Positions 54,736 through 64,000 of a DNA stretch of 64,000 nucleotides are shown here, piece by piece. The notes under the pieces are model-generated. The model was not told the origin of the DNA, did not search any database, and was given only the letters and a program-made list of their open reading frames with translations. Every line of letters begins with the position of its first letter. The stretch's first letter is position 1. A program made the translations under genes and the position numbers. The stretch is from Exiguobacterium sp. s124 (GTDB lineage: Bacteria; Bacillota; Bacilli; Exiguobacteriales; Exiguobacteriaceae). The DNA is taken from the NCBI RefSeq assembly GCF_018617485.1, contig NZ_JACSKH010000001.1, forward strand, positions 1,674,001 to 1,738,000. Direction: 5' to 3'.

Positions 54736-55209
54736 TTATTTGATTTCTTTGATTTCGACGATCATGTCGCCACCTGGTGTTTGAACCGTGACCACATCTC
54801 CGACCGTACGACCGAGAAGTGCTTTCGCGATTGGTGATTCGTTCGAGATTTTTCCTGTGAACGGATCTGCCTCGGCACCACCGACGATTGTGTACGTCTC
54901 GTCTTCGTTATCTTCTTGGATGAAGAACGTGACCGTTTTCCCGATTGAGACAACCGAGTTATCCGCTGCATCATCTTGAATGATGACGGCGTTACGGAGC
55001 ATTTCTTCTAATTGTGCGATTCGTCCTTCGACCATCGCTTGTTCTTCTTTTGCCGCGTCATATTCCGCGTTTTCTGATAAGTCACCGAAATCACGAGCAA
55101 TCTTAATATTTTCAACGACTTCTTTACGGCGGACCGTCTTCAGTTCGTTTAATTCATTCTCGATCTTCGCTTTTCCGTCTAACGTCATATAATGTTGTTT
55201 TTCAGCCAT
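54736..55209 (-). CDS. greA: transcription elongation factor GreA
   Basis: 157 residues, N-terminal coiled coil ([31 protein letters not shown]) with the acidic tip [12 protein letters not shown] that stimulates transcript cleavage by RNA polymerase, and an FKBP-like C-terminal domain with [17 protein letters not shown] 55209 with AAGGAG upstream. Confidence 0.97.
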   Translation of the reverse strand: MAEKQHYMTLDGKAKIENELNELKTVRRKEVVENIKIARDFGDLSENAEYDAAKEEQAMVEGRIAQLEEMLRNAVIIQDDAADNSVVSIGKTVTFFIQEDNEDETYTIVGGAEADPFTGKISNESPIAKALLGRTVGDVVTVQTPGGDMIVEIKEIK

Positions 55210-55275
55210 TTCTGTCACTCCTTCATTGTCTCCTAGTATATTACAGCTAGGGTAAATTGAAAACGATTTATTTCC

Positions 55276-55911
55276 TCACGCGCGATTGCGCTCAGTGAGC
55301 ACCCAACGGATCTTCGTCACGAGTAAGTCGATTGCGACAAAATTTTCTCCGCCTTCAGGAACGATGATGTCCGCATACCGTTTCGTCGGCTCGCAGAATT
55401 GTAAATGCATCGGGCGTACGACATTCGTGTATTGTGCCACGACTGAATCGATTGAACGGCCTCGTTCATTAATGTCCCGCTGCATGCGGCGCAAGATTCG
55501 AACGTCGGCATCCGTATCCACGAACACTTTAATATCCATCAATTCACGCAAGCGGGCATCTTCAAGTGCCAAGATCCCCTCAACGATGACGACATCGACC
55601 GGTTCGATCAAAATCGTCTCATCAGACCGTGTATGGGCCGCATAGTCATATACCGGCTTTTCGACAGCTTGATGCTGTTGCAATTGTTGGATATGTTCAA
55701 TTAGCAAATCGTTATCAAAGGCGAAGGGGTGGTCGTAGTTCGTCTTGTACCGTTCCTCCATCGTCATTTCGGATTGATCTTTATAATACGCGTCTTGTTC
55801 AATCATGACGACCGATTGACCTTTAAACGCATCGACGAGCGCACGGGCCACGGTCGTTTTTCCAGATCCGGTACCCCCGGCCACGCCAATAATGACGGGT
55901 TTATGTTGCAT
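55276..55911 (-). CDS. udk: uridine kinase
   Basis: Phosphorylates uridine and cytidine; 211 residues. P-loop [21 protein letters not shown] and RDINERGRS lid. The ATG at 55911 or the TTG just before is the start; AGGAGG upstream. Downstream of trmR without the yrrN-yrrO genes that lie here in Bacillus. Confidence 0.96.
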   Translation of the reverse strand: MQHKPVIIGVAGGTGSGKTTVARALVDAFKGQSVVMIEQDAYYKDQSEMTMEERYKTNYDHPFAFDNDLLIEHIQQLQQHQAVEKPVYDYAAHTRSDETILIEPVDVVIVEGILALEDARLRELMDIKVFVDTDADVRILRRMQRDINERGRSIDSVVAQYTNVVRPMHLQFCEPTKRYADIIVPEGGENFVAIDLLVTKIRWVLTERNRA

Positions 55912-55927
55912 CAAAGTTAAGTCCTCC

Positions 55928-56578
55928 TCATCGTAATTTACGACTGATTGCTAGGCCATCACCAAGGGGCAAAATTGCAGTATGATAATCGGTCCGTGCC
56001 ATCAATTGCTCAGTAAACTGTTTCACGAGACGGACAAGTCGGCGTCTGCGACGGTCAAGTACTGACACGTCCTCGAGCAAGACGTCCCCTCGTAAAAACA
56101 AATTATCGCTGTAAATCGTACCACCAATTGGTACTAAAGCGCCATACCCATCAAAAAATTTTTGATATTGTCCTTTTGCCGCATCAATAAACACGGCATC
56201 GAACTCACCTTCAATCGAACCAATCAATTCAACGGCGTCACCGTGAATCAATGTGATGCGATCGCGAACATCAGATCGTCCGATAAAGCCAGTCGCCTCT
56301 TCGAATCGACGGGCGTTTCGTTCAATCGTGACGATTTCGGCATCTGGTAACAACTCTGCCATACGGATTGCACTGTAGCCAATTGCCGTCCCCACCTCAA
56401 GGATACGGGTCGGTCGCTGCATCGCCAACAAAGAGAGAAGCACTTCAGAGCCCGTCAAGTCCATGATTGGAACGTGATGTTCTCGCGCAAATGCCTCCAT
56501 CTCCGTCAACAGCGGAGAGCGGTCGTTGATCAATTGTTCTACATATCCCTCATAGGATGCATGGTCCACTCGTTCCAC
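55928..56578 (-). CDS. trmR: tRNA 5-hydroxyuridine methyltransferase TrmR
   Basis: 216-residue SAM-dependent O-methyltransferase: [13 protein letters not shown] cofactor loop, [22 protein letters not shown] and late YSDNLFLRG. Matches Bacillus YrrM/TrmR, which methylates ho5U34 of tRNA to mo5U34. The hydroxylases TrhP1/TrhP2 (yrrN-yrrO), normally downstream, are missing. Confidence 0.9.
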   Translation of the reverse strand: MERVDHASYEGYVEQLINDRSPLLTEMEAFAREHHVPIMDLTGSEVLLSLLAMQRPTRILEVGTAIGYSAIRMAELLPDAEIVTIERNARRFEEATGFIGRSDVRDRITLIHGDAVELIGSIEGEFDAVFIDAAKGQYQKFFDGYGALVPIGGTIYSDNLFLRGDVLLEDVSVLDRRRRRLVRLVKQFTEQLMARTDYHTAILPLGDGLAISRKLR

Positions 56579-56601
56579 CTCTTAACTCTCTTCATTCAAA
56601 C

Positions 56602-56625
56602 GACCGGAAGCATCCGCTTCCGGTC
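56602..56625 (-). terminator. mltG terminator
   Basis: GACCGGAAGC / GCTTCCGGTC stem with loop ATCC; T tract is weak. Confidence 0.7.
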
Positions 56626-56631
56626 GTCCCA

Positions 56632-57774
56632 TCAATTACTGTTCGCTTCTTCAAACGCTTCCCATTCGGAACGGTATTTATTGACGTTTTGTTGATGGTC
56701 CTCATAGTCCACTTCGAACAATACTTCCCCATTCGGGAATCCTTCACGCGGAGGGCGTGCATAGAAGTAAATGTTCGCCGTATCATTTGGATTGAGTACC
56801 GCCTCAAACGCGTCACGACTAACAGCCGCGATTGGACCGATCGGAATTCCTCCATAACGATACGTGTTATATAAGGAATCGTTCTCCAGGTCTGCGAATG
56901 AAGTAAAAATCGACGTCTCCCCTGTACCGTACCAGACGGTCGGGTCAGACTGTAGTTTCATACCATCATTCAGACGATTTTCAAAGACACCGGCAATCTC
57001 TTTCCGGTCTTCCGTTGACACGGCCTCTTTCTCGACAACCGATGCGAGCGCGAGCGTCTCATGGAACGTACGTCCTGAATCGGCCAAACGACCTTTGTAC
57101 TCTTGATACATGCTTTCAGTCGGGAGTAGCATCTCATCGATGATTTCAGTGAGCGTTACCCCTTTATTGAATTCATACGTTGCTGGGAACAGGTATCCTT
57201 CAAGCGGATGATAAATACCTTCCTGCAATACTTCCTCCGTCAACATCTCATGCTCGTTCACGAGCGAACTAATATATTCACGGTCGCTCAATTGCTCAGA
57301 GATCTCTTCTTTCGGAATATCGGCCTCTTTCGCAAGTCGTGCGATGACTTGGTCGATTGTGAATCCTTCCGGAATGACAAGCTTGATATCAGGAACCACA
57401 ATGACTTTACCTGTTTGCAACGTTTCAATCAACTCATCGATTGATTGAGACGGTGACAACGTATACGTCCCCGCTTGGAACGATGATTCGTTTTTAAAAC
57501 GCGTATAGAAACGGAAAATCGTGCTACTCCTTACAAGCCCATTCTCTTCAAGTAATTCACCAATATATCCCGAACCAGCTCCGAGCGGGACTTCGACCTC
57601 AACTGTTTCAGTCGAAGTTGGATCAATCGGTTCGACGGAGCGCTTCACGAACACATAAGCGAGTGCCGAGCCTGTGGCGATGACGAGAAGGAAGATGGCA
57701 AGGATGACAACCGTGATGCGACGGACGATCCGGTTGCGGGCACGTTTCTCATCTGACATAGATGGATGATTCAT
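56632..57774 (-). CDS. mltG: endolytic murein transglycosylase MltG
   Basis: 380 residues, one N-terminal membrane segment (VVILAIFLLVIATGSALAYVF), LysM-like domain (VEVPLGAGSGYIGELLEENG) and YceG core with catalytic Glu in ASVVEKEAV. Cuts nascent glycan at the membrane surface. Between yrzB and trmR as in Bacillus. Confidence 0.94.
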   Translation of the reverse strand: MNHPSMSDEKRARNRIVRRITVVILAIFLLVIATGSALAYVFVKRSVEPIDPTSTETVEVEVPLGAGSGYIGELLEENGLVRSSTIFRFYTRFKNESSFQAGTYTLSPSQSIDELIETLQTGKVIVVPDIKLVIPEGFTIDQVIARLAKEADIPKEEISEQLSDREYISSLVNEHEMLTEEVLQEGIYHPLEGYLFPATYEFNKGVTLTEIIDEMLLPTESMYQEYKGRLADSGRTFHETLALASVVEKEAVSTEDRKEIAGVFENRLNDGMKLQSDPTVWYGTGETSIFTSFADLENDSLYNTYRYGGIPIGPIAAVSRDAFEAVLNPNDTANIYFYARPPREGFPNGEVLFEVDYEDHQQNVNKYRSEWEAFEEANSN

Positions 57775-57841
57775 GCATTTCTCCCCTGTTCATTTTATAA
57801 AGAGAGGCGACGAGGGAGATCCCTAGCCGCCCATCCCCTAT

Positions 57842-58138
57842 TTAGTCTAGACCGACTTCGTCATTGACGATATCGAATGCTTCCATGACCTCTTCGAAGT
57901 CTTCATCGTCTTCGACGAGCTTCAAGATGAATTCGCCATCTTCAAGTTCTTCAATTTCAAATGCGTATACTTCGATTGTGTCTTCATCTTCTGTTTCCGG
58001 AGCGCCGACCGGTTCGAGCACGACGAATGTCTTCTTCGAACGGTCGCTTGTCATACGGAAAATTTCTGCAAATAAATGCTCGTCTCCATTTTCATCTGGA
58101 ATACGGTACATTTCTTCTTCACGACGAATTTCTGCCAT
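57842..58138 (-). CDS. yrzB: DUF1292-family protein YrzB
   Basis: 98 very acidic residues; DENGDEHLFAEIF and YAFEIEELEDGEF, DUF1292 signature. Function unknown, conserved beside ruvX in Bacillota. AAAGGAGG before ATG. Confidence 0.9.
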   Translation of the reverse strand: MAEIRREEEMYRIPDENGDEHLFAEIFRMTSDRSKKTFVVLEPVGAPETEDEDTIEVYAFEIEELEDGEFILKLVEDDEDFEEVMEAFDIVNDEVGLD

Positions 58139-58152
58139 GAGAGATTCCTCCT

Positions 58153-58575
58153 TTATTTCCCGGAACGATCCAGGTAGTTTTGTAAAATCATCACGGCCGC
58201 CATTTTGTCGATGACCGCTTTTCTCTTTTTGCGGCTGACATCTGCTGAAATGAGCATCCGTTCCGCTTGCATCGTCGTCAATCGTTCATCCACCAACACG
58301 CAAGGTAAGCCTGTCTGCTCTGTGAACGCCTCAGCAAACGCCTCAGACGCCTCACCGCGCGGACCGATTGTCCCGTTCATGTTTTTCGGATGACCGACGA
58401 CGACTTCTTTCACATCGTACTGCTCGATAAACGGACGAAGGAGACGGACGGCTTCGTCAAAGTCGGGTTCAGTCCAGTAGACCGTTTCCACACCTTGCGC
58501 CGTCCATCCCATCAGGTCACTTACTGCGACACCAATTGTCTTCGATCCGACATCGAGTCCCATGACTCGCTTCAT
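58153..58575 (-). CDS. ruvX: YqgF/RuvX pre-16S rRNA nuclease
   Basis: RNase H-fold nuclease of 140 residues: [33 protein letters not shown] and a late Asp (IDKMAA). Matures 16S 5' end. One nt after the ireB stop. Confidence 0.94.
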   Translation of the reverse strand: MKRVMGLDVGSKTIGVAVSDLMGWTAQGVETVYWTEPDFDEAVRLLRPFIEQYDVKEVVVGHPKNMNGTIGPRGEASEAFAEAFTEQTGLPCVLVDERLTTMQAERMLISADVSRKKRKAVIDKMAAVMILQNYLDRSGK

Positions 58576-58576
58576 A

Positions 58577-58843
58577 TTAATCCTCTCTACGATCGTTCAA
58601 ATACGATTTGACCAACTCTTCGAGAAGTTCATCCCGCTCAATTTTGCGAATCAAGTTTCGCGCATCATTATGACGTGGGATGTAGGCGGGGTCACCTGAT
58701 AATAAGTATCCCACGATTTGATTGATCGGTTGATAACCTTTTTCCTCGAGTGCTTGATATACCGTAATCAGGGTCTCACGTGTGTTAGCACGTTGATCAT
58801 CTTCTGGAAAATTGAATTGCATCGTGCGATCCATTTGGCTCAC
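58577..58843 (-). CDS. ireB: IreB-family regulator (DUF965)
   Basis: 88 residues; [44 protein letters not shown] is the family block. In Enterococcus IreB is a substrate of the PASTA kinase IreK. GTG start at 58843, with AGAGGTGG upstream; ATG 58834 is possible. Confidence 0.92.
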   Translation of the reverse strand: MSQMDRTMQFNFPEDDQRANTRETLITVYQALEEKGYQPINQIVGYLLSGDPAYIPRHNDARNLIRKIERDELLEELVKSYLNDRRED

Positions 58844-58880
58844 AAGAATCCACCTCTTTCCGTTTGCACTTCACACTCTA

Positions 58881-61523
58881 TTATGCCAGTGATTGAACGT
58901 AATGTGAAGCAAACTTCAATGCTTCGTCCAGTTTTGTTGCGTCACGGCCACCTGCTTGTGCCATGTCTGGACGTCCGCCACCACCGCCGCCACAGCGTGT
59001 TGCGACTTCTTTAATGAGTTTTCCGGCATGGAAGCCACGGTCGTTCAAGTCTTTCGTCACACCTGCGACGAGGTTGACCTTCTCACCGTTCGCCGACCCA
59101 AGGATGATCACGGCAGAGCCGAGTTTTCCTTTCAAATCGTCGACCATGCTACGGAGGGCATCCATGTCTTGTCCATCGACACGCTTCGCGATCAATTGGA
59201 CGTCACCGATTGTCTCGATCGCATCCGTCAATGAAGAAGCTTCGATGTTCGCGAGTTTCGCTTTGAGCGACTCTGAAGCACGCTCCACGTCTTTGATTTC
59301 AGCCTGAAGTGCTTGAACACGTGCTGGAACTTCGAGTGGTTTCGTTTTCAACAGTTTCGCCGCCGCTTCGAGCGTCTCGATTTGCTGGTTCATCACTTCG
59401 TATGCGCCAGCCCCTGTGACCGCTTCGATTCGACGTGTTCCTGCGCCAATTCCTGACTCAGACAAGATTTTAAAGAGTCCGATTTCAGCCGTATTGGATA
59501 CGTGGCACCCACCGCAAAGTTCAACCGAGTAATCTCCAGCAGATACGACGCGAACGACATCACCGTATTTCTCGCCGAAGAGTGCCATCGCCCCTTTTGC
59601 TTTCGCATCAGCGATGTTCATCTCTTCGATGTCGACACCAATCGACGCCCAAATCTTCTCGTTCACTTGACGCTCAATCGATTGAAGCTCTTCTGGTGTC
59701 ACTTGTCCGAAGTGAGAGAAGTCAAAACGAAGACGGTCTGGTGTCACGAGTGACCCTGCCTGATTGACGTGCTCACCGAGTGTGTCTTTGAGTGCACGGT
59801 GCAAGAGGTGCGTCGCGGTATGGTTCTTCACAATCGCTTGACGTGAGTCTTGGTCAACCGTCGCTGTCACTGCCACTTCCGCTTTCGCGACGCCTGACTC
59901 AACTGTGACCGTATGCAAGTTTTGGCCGTTCGGTGCTTTCGAGACATCTTTCACGCGAAGAAGGAAGTCTTCCCCAACGATTTGTCCTTTGTCCCCGATT
60001 TGACCGCCGCTCTCTGCATAGAATGGCGTTTGATCAAGGATCACTTGCGCTTCTTCTCCTGCTGCAACCACGTCGACGAGTTCCCCGTCGTGAATCAAGC
60101 TGACGATTTTCGCGTTCGTCTCAAGATTGTTGTATCCGAGGAACGTCGATGGCATCGTAATATCCGCGAGTACGCCAGATTGGATTTGCATCGATTCGAC
60201 GTCAGCGCGTGCTTGACGTGCACGTTCACGTTGCTCGTTCATCGCTTCTTTGAAGCCGTCTTCATCGACCGTCATGTGATGGTCTTCAGCGTATTCGATT
60301 GTCAATTCAAGTGGGAAGCCGTACGTGTCATAGAGACGGAACGCATCTTGACCACTGATCACGTTTGAACCTGCAGCTTTTTGCGCTTTCGCAACTTCGT
60401 TCAAGATTGCGAGTCCGTCGTTCAACGTTTCATGGAAACGCTCTTCCTCGTTCTTGATGACTTTTTTGATGAAGTCTTTCTTCTCGTTCACTTGTGGATA
60501 GAAGTCGACCATGATGTCACCGACGACGTCCACGAGTTCGTGCATGAACGGGCGCTCGATGCCTAGCATCTTCGCATAGCGGACCGCACGACGGAGAAGA
60601 CGACGGAGGACATATCCACGTCCTTCGTTCGACGGGAGTGCCCCGTCACCAATCGCGAACGATACGGTACGGATGTGGTCAGCGATGACTTTGAACGCCA
60701 CATCCTTGCTGCTGTCTTGACGATACACGTCTCCACTGATTTTTTCTGTTTCACGAATAATTGGCATGAAGAGGTCCGTATCGAAGTTTGTCGGTACGTC
60801 TTGAAGGACGCTCGCCATCCGTTCGAGTCCCATCCCCGTATCAATGTTTTTACGTGGAAGCTCTGTGTAGTTGCCGTGTCCGTCATGGTTATATTGGCTG
60901 AATACGATGTTCCAAATTTCAAGGTAACGCTCGTTCTCCCCGCCTGGGTAGAGTTCAGGATCTGTCGGGTCGTCTCCGAACGCAGGACCACGGTCGAAGA
61001 AGATTTCGGTGTTCGGACCAGATGGGCCTTCGCCGATTTCCCAGAAGTTATCTTCAAGTGGGATGATGCGGTCAGCCGGCATGCCGAGGTTCAACCAGAT
61101 TTGTTTTGATTCTTCATCGTCTGGGTGAATTGTGACCGAGAGACGGTCCGGGTCGAGACCGTACCATTCATCACTCGTCAACAGTTCCCAGCCCCATGTG
61201 ATCGCTTCTTCACGGAAGTATTCTCCGACTGAGAAGTTCCCGAGCATCTCGAAGAACGTATGGTGACGTGCTGTCTTCCCGACGTTCTCGATATCGTTCG
61301 TACGAATCGATTTTTGTGCGTTGACGATACGTGGGTTTGCCGGGATGACACGTCCATCAAAGTATTTCTTCAATGTCGCGACACCTGAGTTGATCCATAA
61401 AAGGGTAGGATCTTCGACCGGTACGAGTGACGCACTCGGCTCAACGCTGTGACCTTTTGATTTGAAGAAATCTAAGTACATTTGGCGAATCTGTGCGCCA
61501 GTCAATGATTTGAGCGGTTTCAT
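58881..61523 (-). CDS. alaS: alanyl-tRNA synthetase
   Basis: 880-residue class II synthetase: catalytic N-domain ([24 protein letters not shown]), tRNA recognition domain, editing domain with HTATHLL and CGGCHV, and C-Ala with the [15 protein letters not shown] segment. Start ATG 61523 behind AGGAGG; the longer frame lies in the leader. Heads an operon with ireB and ruvX. Confidence 0.97.
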   Translation of the reverse strand: MKPLKSLTGAQIRQMYLDFFKSKGHSVEPSASLVPVEDPTLLWINSGVATLKKYFDGRVIPANPRIVNAQKSIRTNDIENVGKTARHHTFFEMLGNFSVGEYFREEAITWGWELLTSDEWYGLDPDRLSVTIHPDDEESKQIWLNLGMPADRIIPLEDNFWEIGEGPSGPNTEIFFDRGPAFGDDPTDPELYPGGENERYLEIWNIVFSQYNHDGHGNYTELPRKNIDTGMGLERMASVLQDVPTNFDTDLFMPIIRETEKISGDVYRQDSSKDVAFKVIADHIRTVSFAIGDGALPSNEGRGYVLRRLLRRAVRYAKMLGIERPFMHELVDVVGDIMVDFYPQVNEKKDFIKKVIKNEEERFHETLNDGLAILNEVAKAQKAAGSNVISGQDAFRLYDTYGFPLELTIEYAEDHHMTVDEDGFKEAMNEQRERARQARADVESMQIQSGVLADITMPSTFLGYNNLETNAKIVSLIHDGELVDVVAAGEEAQVILDQTPFYAESGGQIGDKGQIVGEDFLLRVKDVSKAPNGQNLHTVTVESGVAKAEVAVTATVDQDSRQAIVKNHTATHLLHRALKDTLGEHVNQAGSLVTPDRLRFDFSHFGQVTPEELQSIERQVNEKIWASIGVDIEEMNIADAKAKGAMALFGEKYGDVVRVVSAGDYSVELCGGCHVSNTAEIGLFKILSESGIGAGTRRIEAVTGAGAYEVMNQQIETLEAAAKLLKTKPLEVPARVQALQAEIKDVERASESLKAKLANIEASSLTDAIETIGDVQLIAKRVDGQDMDALRSMVDDLKGKLGSAVIILGSANGEKVNLVAGVTKDLNDRGFHAGKLIKEVATRCGGGGGGRPDMAQAGGRDATKLDEALKFASHYVQSLA

Positions 61524-61544
61524 GAACAATTCCTCCTTATTTCT

Positions 61545-61805
61545 GAACGAAACGAAAAAAAGCGATGCCTGCCCCTGTGGAAAGGGACGAAAGCATCGCT
61601 TCGTGGTACCACCCTCGTTCGCACGGTAAACACCGTGCCTCGAACATCCGTTAACGTGGATGAGGCGCCCAGGTTGAGTGGGGACTCCAGAATAGCTTCG
61701 GTCGGCCGACCTCCATCTTCTCGCAGCCAAGGAAGATGTCTCTGTAGAGGCGGTGACGACGTACTCATTTCCTTCATCGTCTGTATCGTTTCAGTTATCT
61801 ATTCG
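61545..61805 (-). promoter_or_regulatory. T-box leader of alaS
   Basis: Alanine tRNA-sensing T-box. On the minus strand: specifier loop GAA-GCU-AUUCUGGAGU with GCU (Ala) at 61694-61696; T-box GGGTGGTACCACG (61602-61614); terminator stem AAGCGATGC / GCATCGCTT with T7 (about 61554-61600). Confidence 0.92.
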
Positions 61806-61832
61806 TCATTATCACACGCGCTTATGAAGACG

Positions 61833-64000
61833 TCAAGACTTCCCGCCTAAGCGCTCCACCAATTTCGTTCGACGAACCGGCTCTTCTTCTCGTGTTGCTG
61901 CCTCGAGCGCTCGTACGTCTCCAAATAACAGTAAACTTTTCTTCGCTCGCGTGACGGCCGTATAAATCAAGTTCCTCGACGAGCGGAAGCCACCCGTGAA
62001 GAAGACCGGCATAAGCACGATCGGGAATTCGGACCCTTGTGACTTATGGATCGTGATGGCATATGCGTGGGTGAACTGGTCCCATTCACTGCGGTTATAT
62101 TCGACTTCTGTCTGATCGAATCGGATATAAATTTTATCGACTTTATCGACGTTCTCTTTTGCGAAGAAAATATTTGTGATTTCACCGATATCTCCGTTAT
62201 AGACGTTCTCTTCGGCGTTGTTGACGAGTTGTAGCACTTTATCGCCGTTTCGGTAAATACGTGTCCCGTGCTTCACTTCTCGGGCGCCCGATTTCGGATT
62301 GAATACGTTTTGGAGCGCCTCGTTCAACCCGTCGATTCCGCACACACCTCGATACGTCGGAGCGAGCACTTGGATATCAAATGGCGAATACCCTTTCCGA
62401 AGGGCCGCACCTGCCATCTGACAAATCGCTTGAAGCGCCGTCTCTTGGTTCGCCGTATAGAATCGACGGTCCGGGAGCGCCGCCAATAAATCTTCTGGCA
62501 TTTTTTTAGCGTTCAACGAATGGGCGAGTCGCAAGATGCTCGACTCCGACGCCTGACGGTGGACGACGTCGAGTCGGACGACCGGAATCCCGTCCGTCGC
62601 CATCAAATCGGCGAGCACTTGACCCGGACCGACCGAAGGAAGCTGATCGCGGTCACCGACGAACAAAATCTTCATGCCGTTCGGAACCGCCTTCAACAAG
62701 CTCCTGAACAAGAAAATATCAATCATCGATGCCTCGTCGACAATGAGTACTTTTCCCACGAGCGGATTCGTCTCATCGACTTGGAACGAACTTCCGTCAA
62801 ACTTCAACAGACGGTGAATCGTCGATGCCGGGAGACCCGTCGATTCACTGAGCCGTTTTGCGGCACGACCCGTCGGTGCGGCCAACACGAACGGGAACGG
62901 TTGGTTCGGGACGGGTTCGAGTTTCCAGTCGAAAACGTCACTCAGTGCATGAATGATGCCTCGGACGACCGTCGTCTTCCCGGTACCCGGACCTCCCGTG
63001 AGGACCATGAGCGGTGATTTGAGCGCAAGTTCGATTGCCTCTCGTTGTTGTGTCGCGTATTCAATCGAGAACATTTCTTCGACACGACCGACCGCGTCAA
63101 AGATTGTCGTCATATCCACGTCCTCCGTCGTCGATGTCGCCATGATGCGCGCCAACTCTTCTGCCGCCTTCCGTTCGGCGCGAAACACGCGAGGGTGATA
63201 CACGACCGCGTCATCGATGACGACCCGTTCTTCTTTTGCGAGCGATTCTAATGCTGTGACGAGCGCGTCACCTGGGTCCGCCCCGATGATACGTGGCATC
63301 TCCGCTTCGAGTTGCTCCGCTGTCACATACAAATGACCGTTCCCTTGTTCGAGTTCCAACACGTAAAGGACCGCTGCCGCGATACGTTCGGGATGAATCC
63401 CTTGAATCCCAAAATGCGCGGCGATGGCATCCGCTGTCTTGAATCCGATTCCTTGCACATCATACATGAGCGCATACGGATTCTTCTCAATCGTTTCCAT
63501 CGCCCGTCCTTCATATTCTTTATGAATTTTCGAGGCGAGACGCGGCGTGACGTCGAATGGGGCGAGAAACAACAACAGTTGGTCGACGCCATACAAGACG
63601 TTCAGACGTTCCGTAATGACGCGCGCCTGCTTTTCTTTCAATCCGTCGACTTCCGAGAGAATACTCGGATGCTTCACGATTTGGTCGATACAATCATCCC
63701 CGAGTGTATCCGCAATCTTTTGAGCGGTCTTTTGACCAATCCCAGGGAAGGAACCGTTCGTCAAAAAACGGACGGCGGCACGTTTTGTCATCGGAACGAC
63801 GCGACGAATCCAATCCGCTTTCATCTGTTTCCCGAATCGAGGATGCTCGACGAGGCGACCGTGCGCTTTATACGTCTCTCCCTTTTCGATGCCGACTCCG
63901 ACGCCAGCGATGACCATCTCGGTCTCGTCCGTCTCAAAATTCTTTTCTTTTATTCTGACGAGCGCAATGGTGTGCGCTTCTTCTTCTGATTGAAACAGGA
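61833..64000 (-). CDS. recD2: ATP-dependent helicase RecD2 (5' end outside window)
   Basis: SF1B 5'-3' DNA helicase of the RecD2/YrrC type. The frame stays open beyond the ATG at 63917 to the window edge (LFQSEEEAHTIALVRIKEK), so the N-terminus is cut. Helix-hairpin-helix segments (FPGIGQKTAQKIAD, VQGIGFKTADAI), Walker A GGPGTGKTT, DEASM, GDRDQLPSVGPG and motif VI YTAVTRAK. Upstream of alaS as in Bacillus. Not part of RecBCD. Confidence 0.95.
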   Translation of the reverse strand, partial: LFQSEEEAHTIALVRIKEKNFETDETEMVIAGVGVGIEKGETYKAHGRLVEHPRFGKQMKADWIRRVVPMTKRAAVRFLTNGSFPGIGQKTAQKIADTLGDDCIDQIVKHPSILSEVDGLKEKQARVITERLNVLYGVDQLLLFLAPFDVTPRLASKIHKEYEGRAMETIEKNPYALMYDVQGIGFKTADAIAAHFGIQGIHPERIAAAVLYVLELEQGNGHLYVTAEQLEAEMPRIIGADPGDALVTALESLAKEERVVIDDAVVYHPRVFRAERKAAEELARIMATSTTEDVDMTTIFDAVGRVEEMFSIEYATQQREAIELALKSPLMVLTGGPGTGKTTVVRGIIHALSDVFDWKLEPVPNQPFPFVLAAPTGRAAKRLSESTGLPASTIHRLLKFDGSSFQVDETNPLVGKVLIVDEASMIDIFLFRSLLKAVPNGMKILFVGDRDQLPSVGPGQVLADLMATDGIPVVRLDVVHRQASESSILRLAHSLNAKKMPEDLLAALPDRRFYTANQETALQAICQMAGAALRKGYSPFDIQVLAPTYRGVCGIDGLNEALQNVFNPKSGAREVKHGTRIYRNGDKVLQLVNNAEENVYNGDIGEITNIFFAKENVDKVDKIYIRFDQTEVEYNRSEWDQFTHAYAITIHKSQGSEFPIVLMPVFFTGGFRSSRNLIYTAVTRAKKSLLLFGDVRALEAATREEEPVRRTKLVERLGGKS

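Noticed and set aside
61524-61777. Extended alaS N-terminus and an 85-codon frame
   Set aside because: Both lie in the alanine T-box leader; RNA structure explains the sequence.

Overview
The window looks like ordinary chromosome of a low-to-mid GC Bacillota of the order Bacillales, most likely Exiguobacterium. This rests on Bacillus-like protein sequences and gene order, not on a database match. There is no phage, IS element, CRISPR array, rRNA or tRNA gene. Nearly every gene is complete; only the two edge genes (a membrane hydrolase at the left, recD2 at the right) are cut by the window.

Layout. 1-9 kb: a membrane-anchored hydrolase fusion, a PLD-family protein, RNase J1 (rnjA), a HAD phosphatase, KtrC and cytochrome bd oxidase (cydAB). 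9-17 kb: dapL with a CcpC-type LysR regulator, a BdbC-type thiol oxidase, nadE, a BsuPI lipoprotein, a CvfC/YpgR protein and a GNAT/hydrolase/FMN-reductase operon. 17-26 kb: two unrecognised genes, an ascorbate-type PTS operon with a cre-like site, a PgpA/PAP2 operon, YjcG and FapR-controlled fabI. 26-54 kb: a long block collinear in content with the fabHF-trpS-opp-spx-mecA-coiA-pepF-yjbH-yjbK-yjbM-nadK-yjbO-fabI region of Bacillus subtilis, with rearranged insertions (cls, an SDR, a DUF2254 protein, an HD protein) and three OppA paralogues. 54-64 kb: the mtnN-greA-udk-trmR-mltG-yrzB-ruvX-ireB-alaS-recD2 block.

The regulatory DNA is the most informative part. A small RNA of the RsaE/RoxS family sits between pepF and spxH with its own sigmaA promoter, a Rex-like operator at the start site and two extra C-rich hairpin loops. 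There are T-box leaders on trpS (specifier UGG) and alaS (specifier GCU), FapR operators at fabH and fabI, a LysR-type box at ccpC, and two places where a terminator hairpin also supplies the -35 box of the next promoter. The small gene at 18257 has no Shine-Dalgarno close to its only usable start codon; an 11-bp hairpin lies exactly between a good upstream Shine-Dalgarno and the ATG, so that folding would give a 9-nt spacing. I regard that and the enlarged RoxS as the best candidates for something new.

Functionally the window links redox and central-carbon control (cydAB, RoxS, Spx, SpxH, MecA, CcpC, thiol oxidase), membrane lipid synthesis (fabHF, fabI, cls, PgpA, PAP2), peptide uptake (opp), RNA turnover and translation (RNase J1, trpS, alaS, TrmR, RluA) and alarmone/NAD metabolism (RelQ, NadK, NadE).
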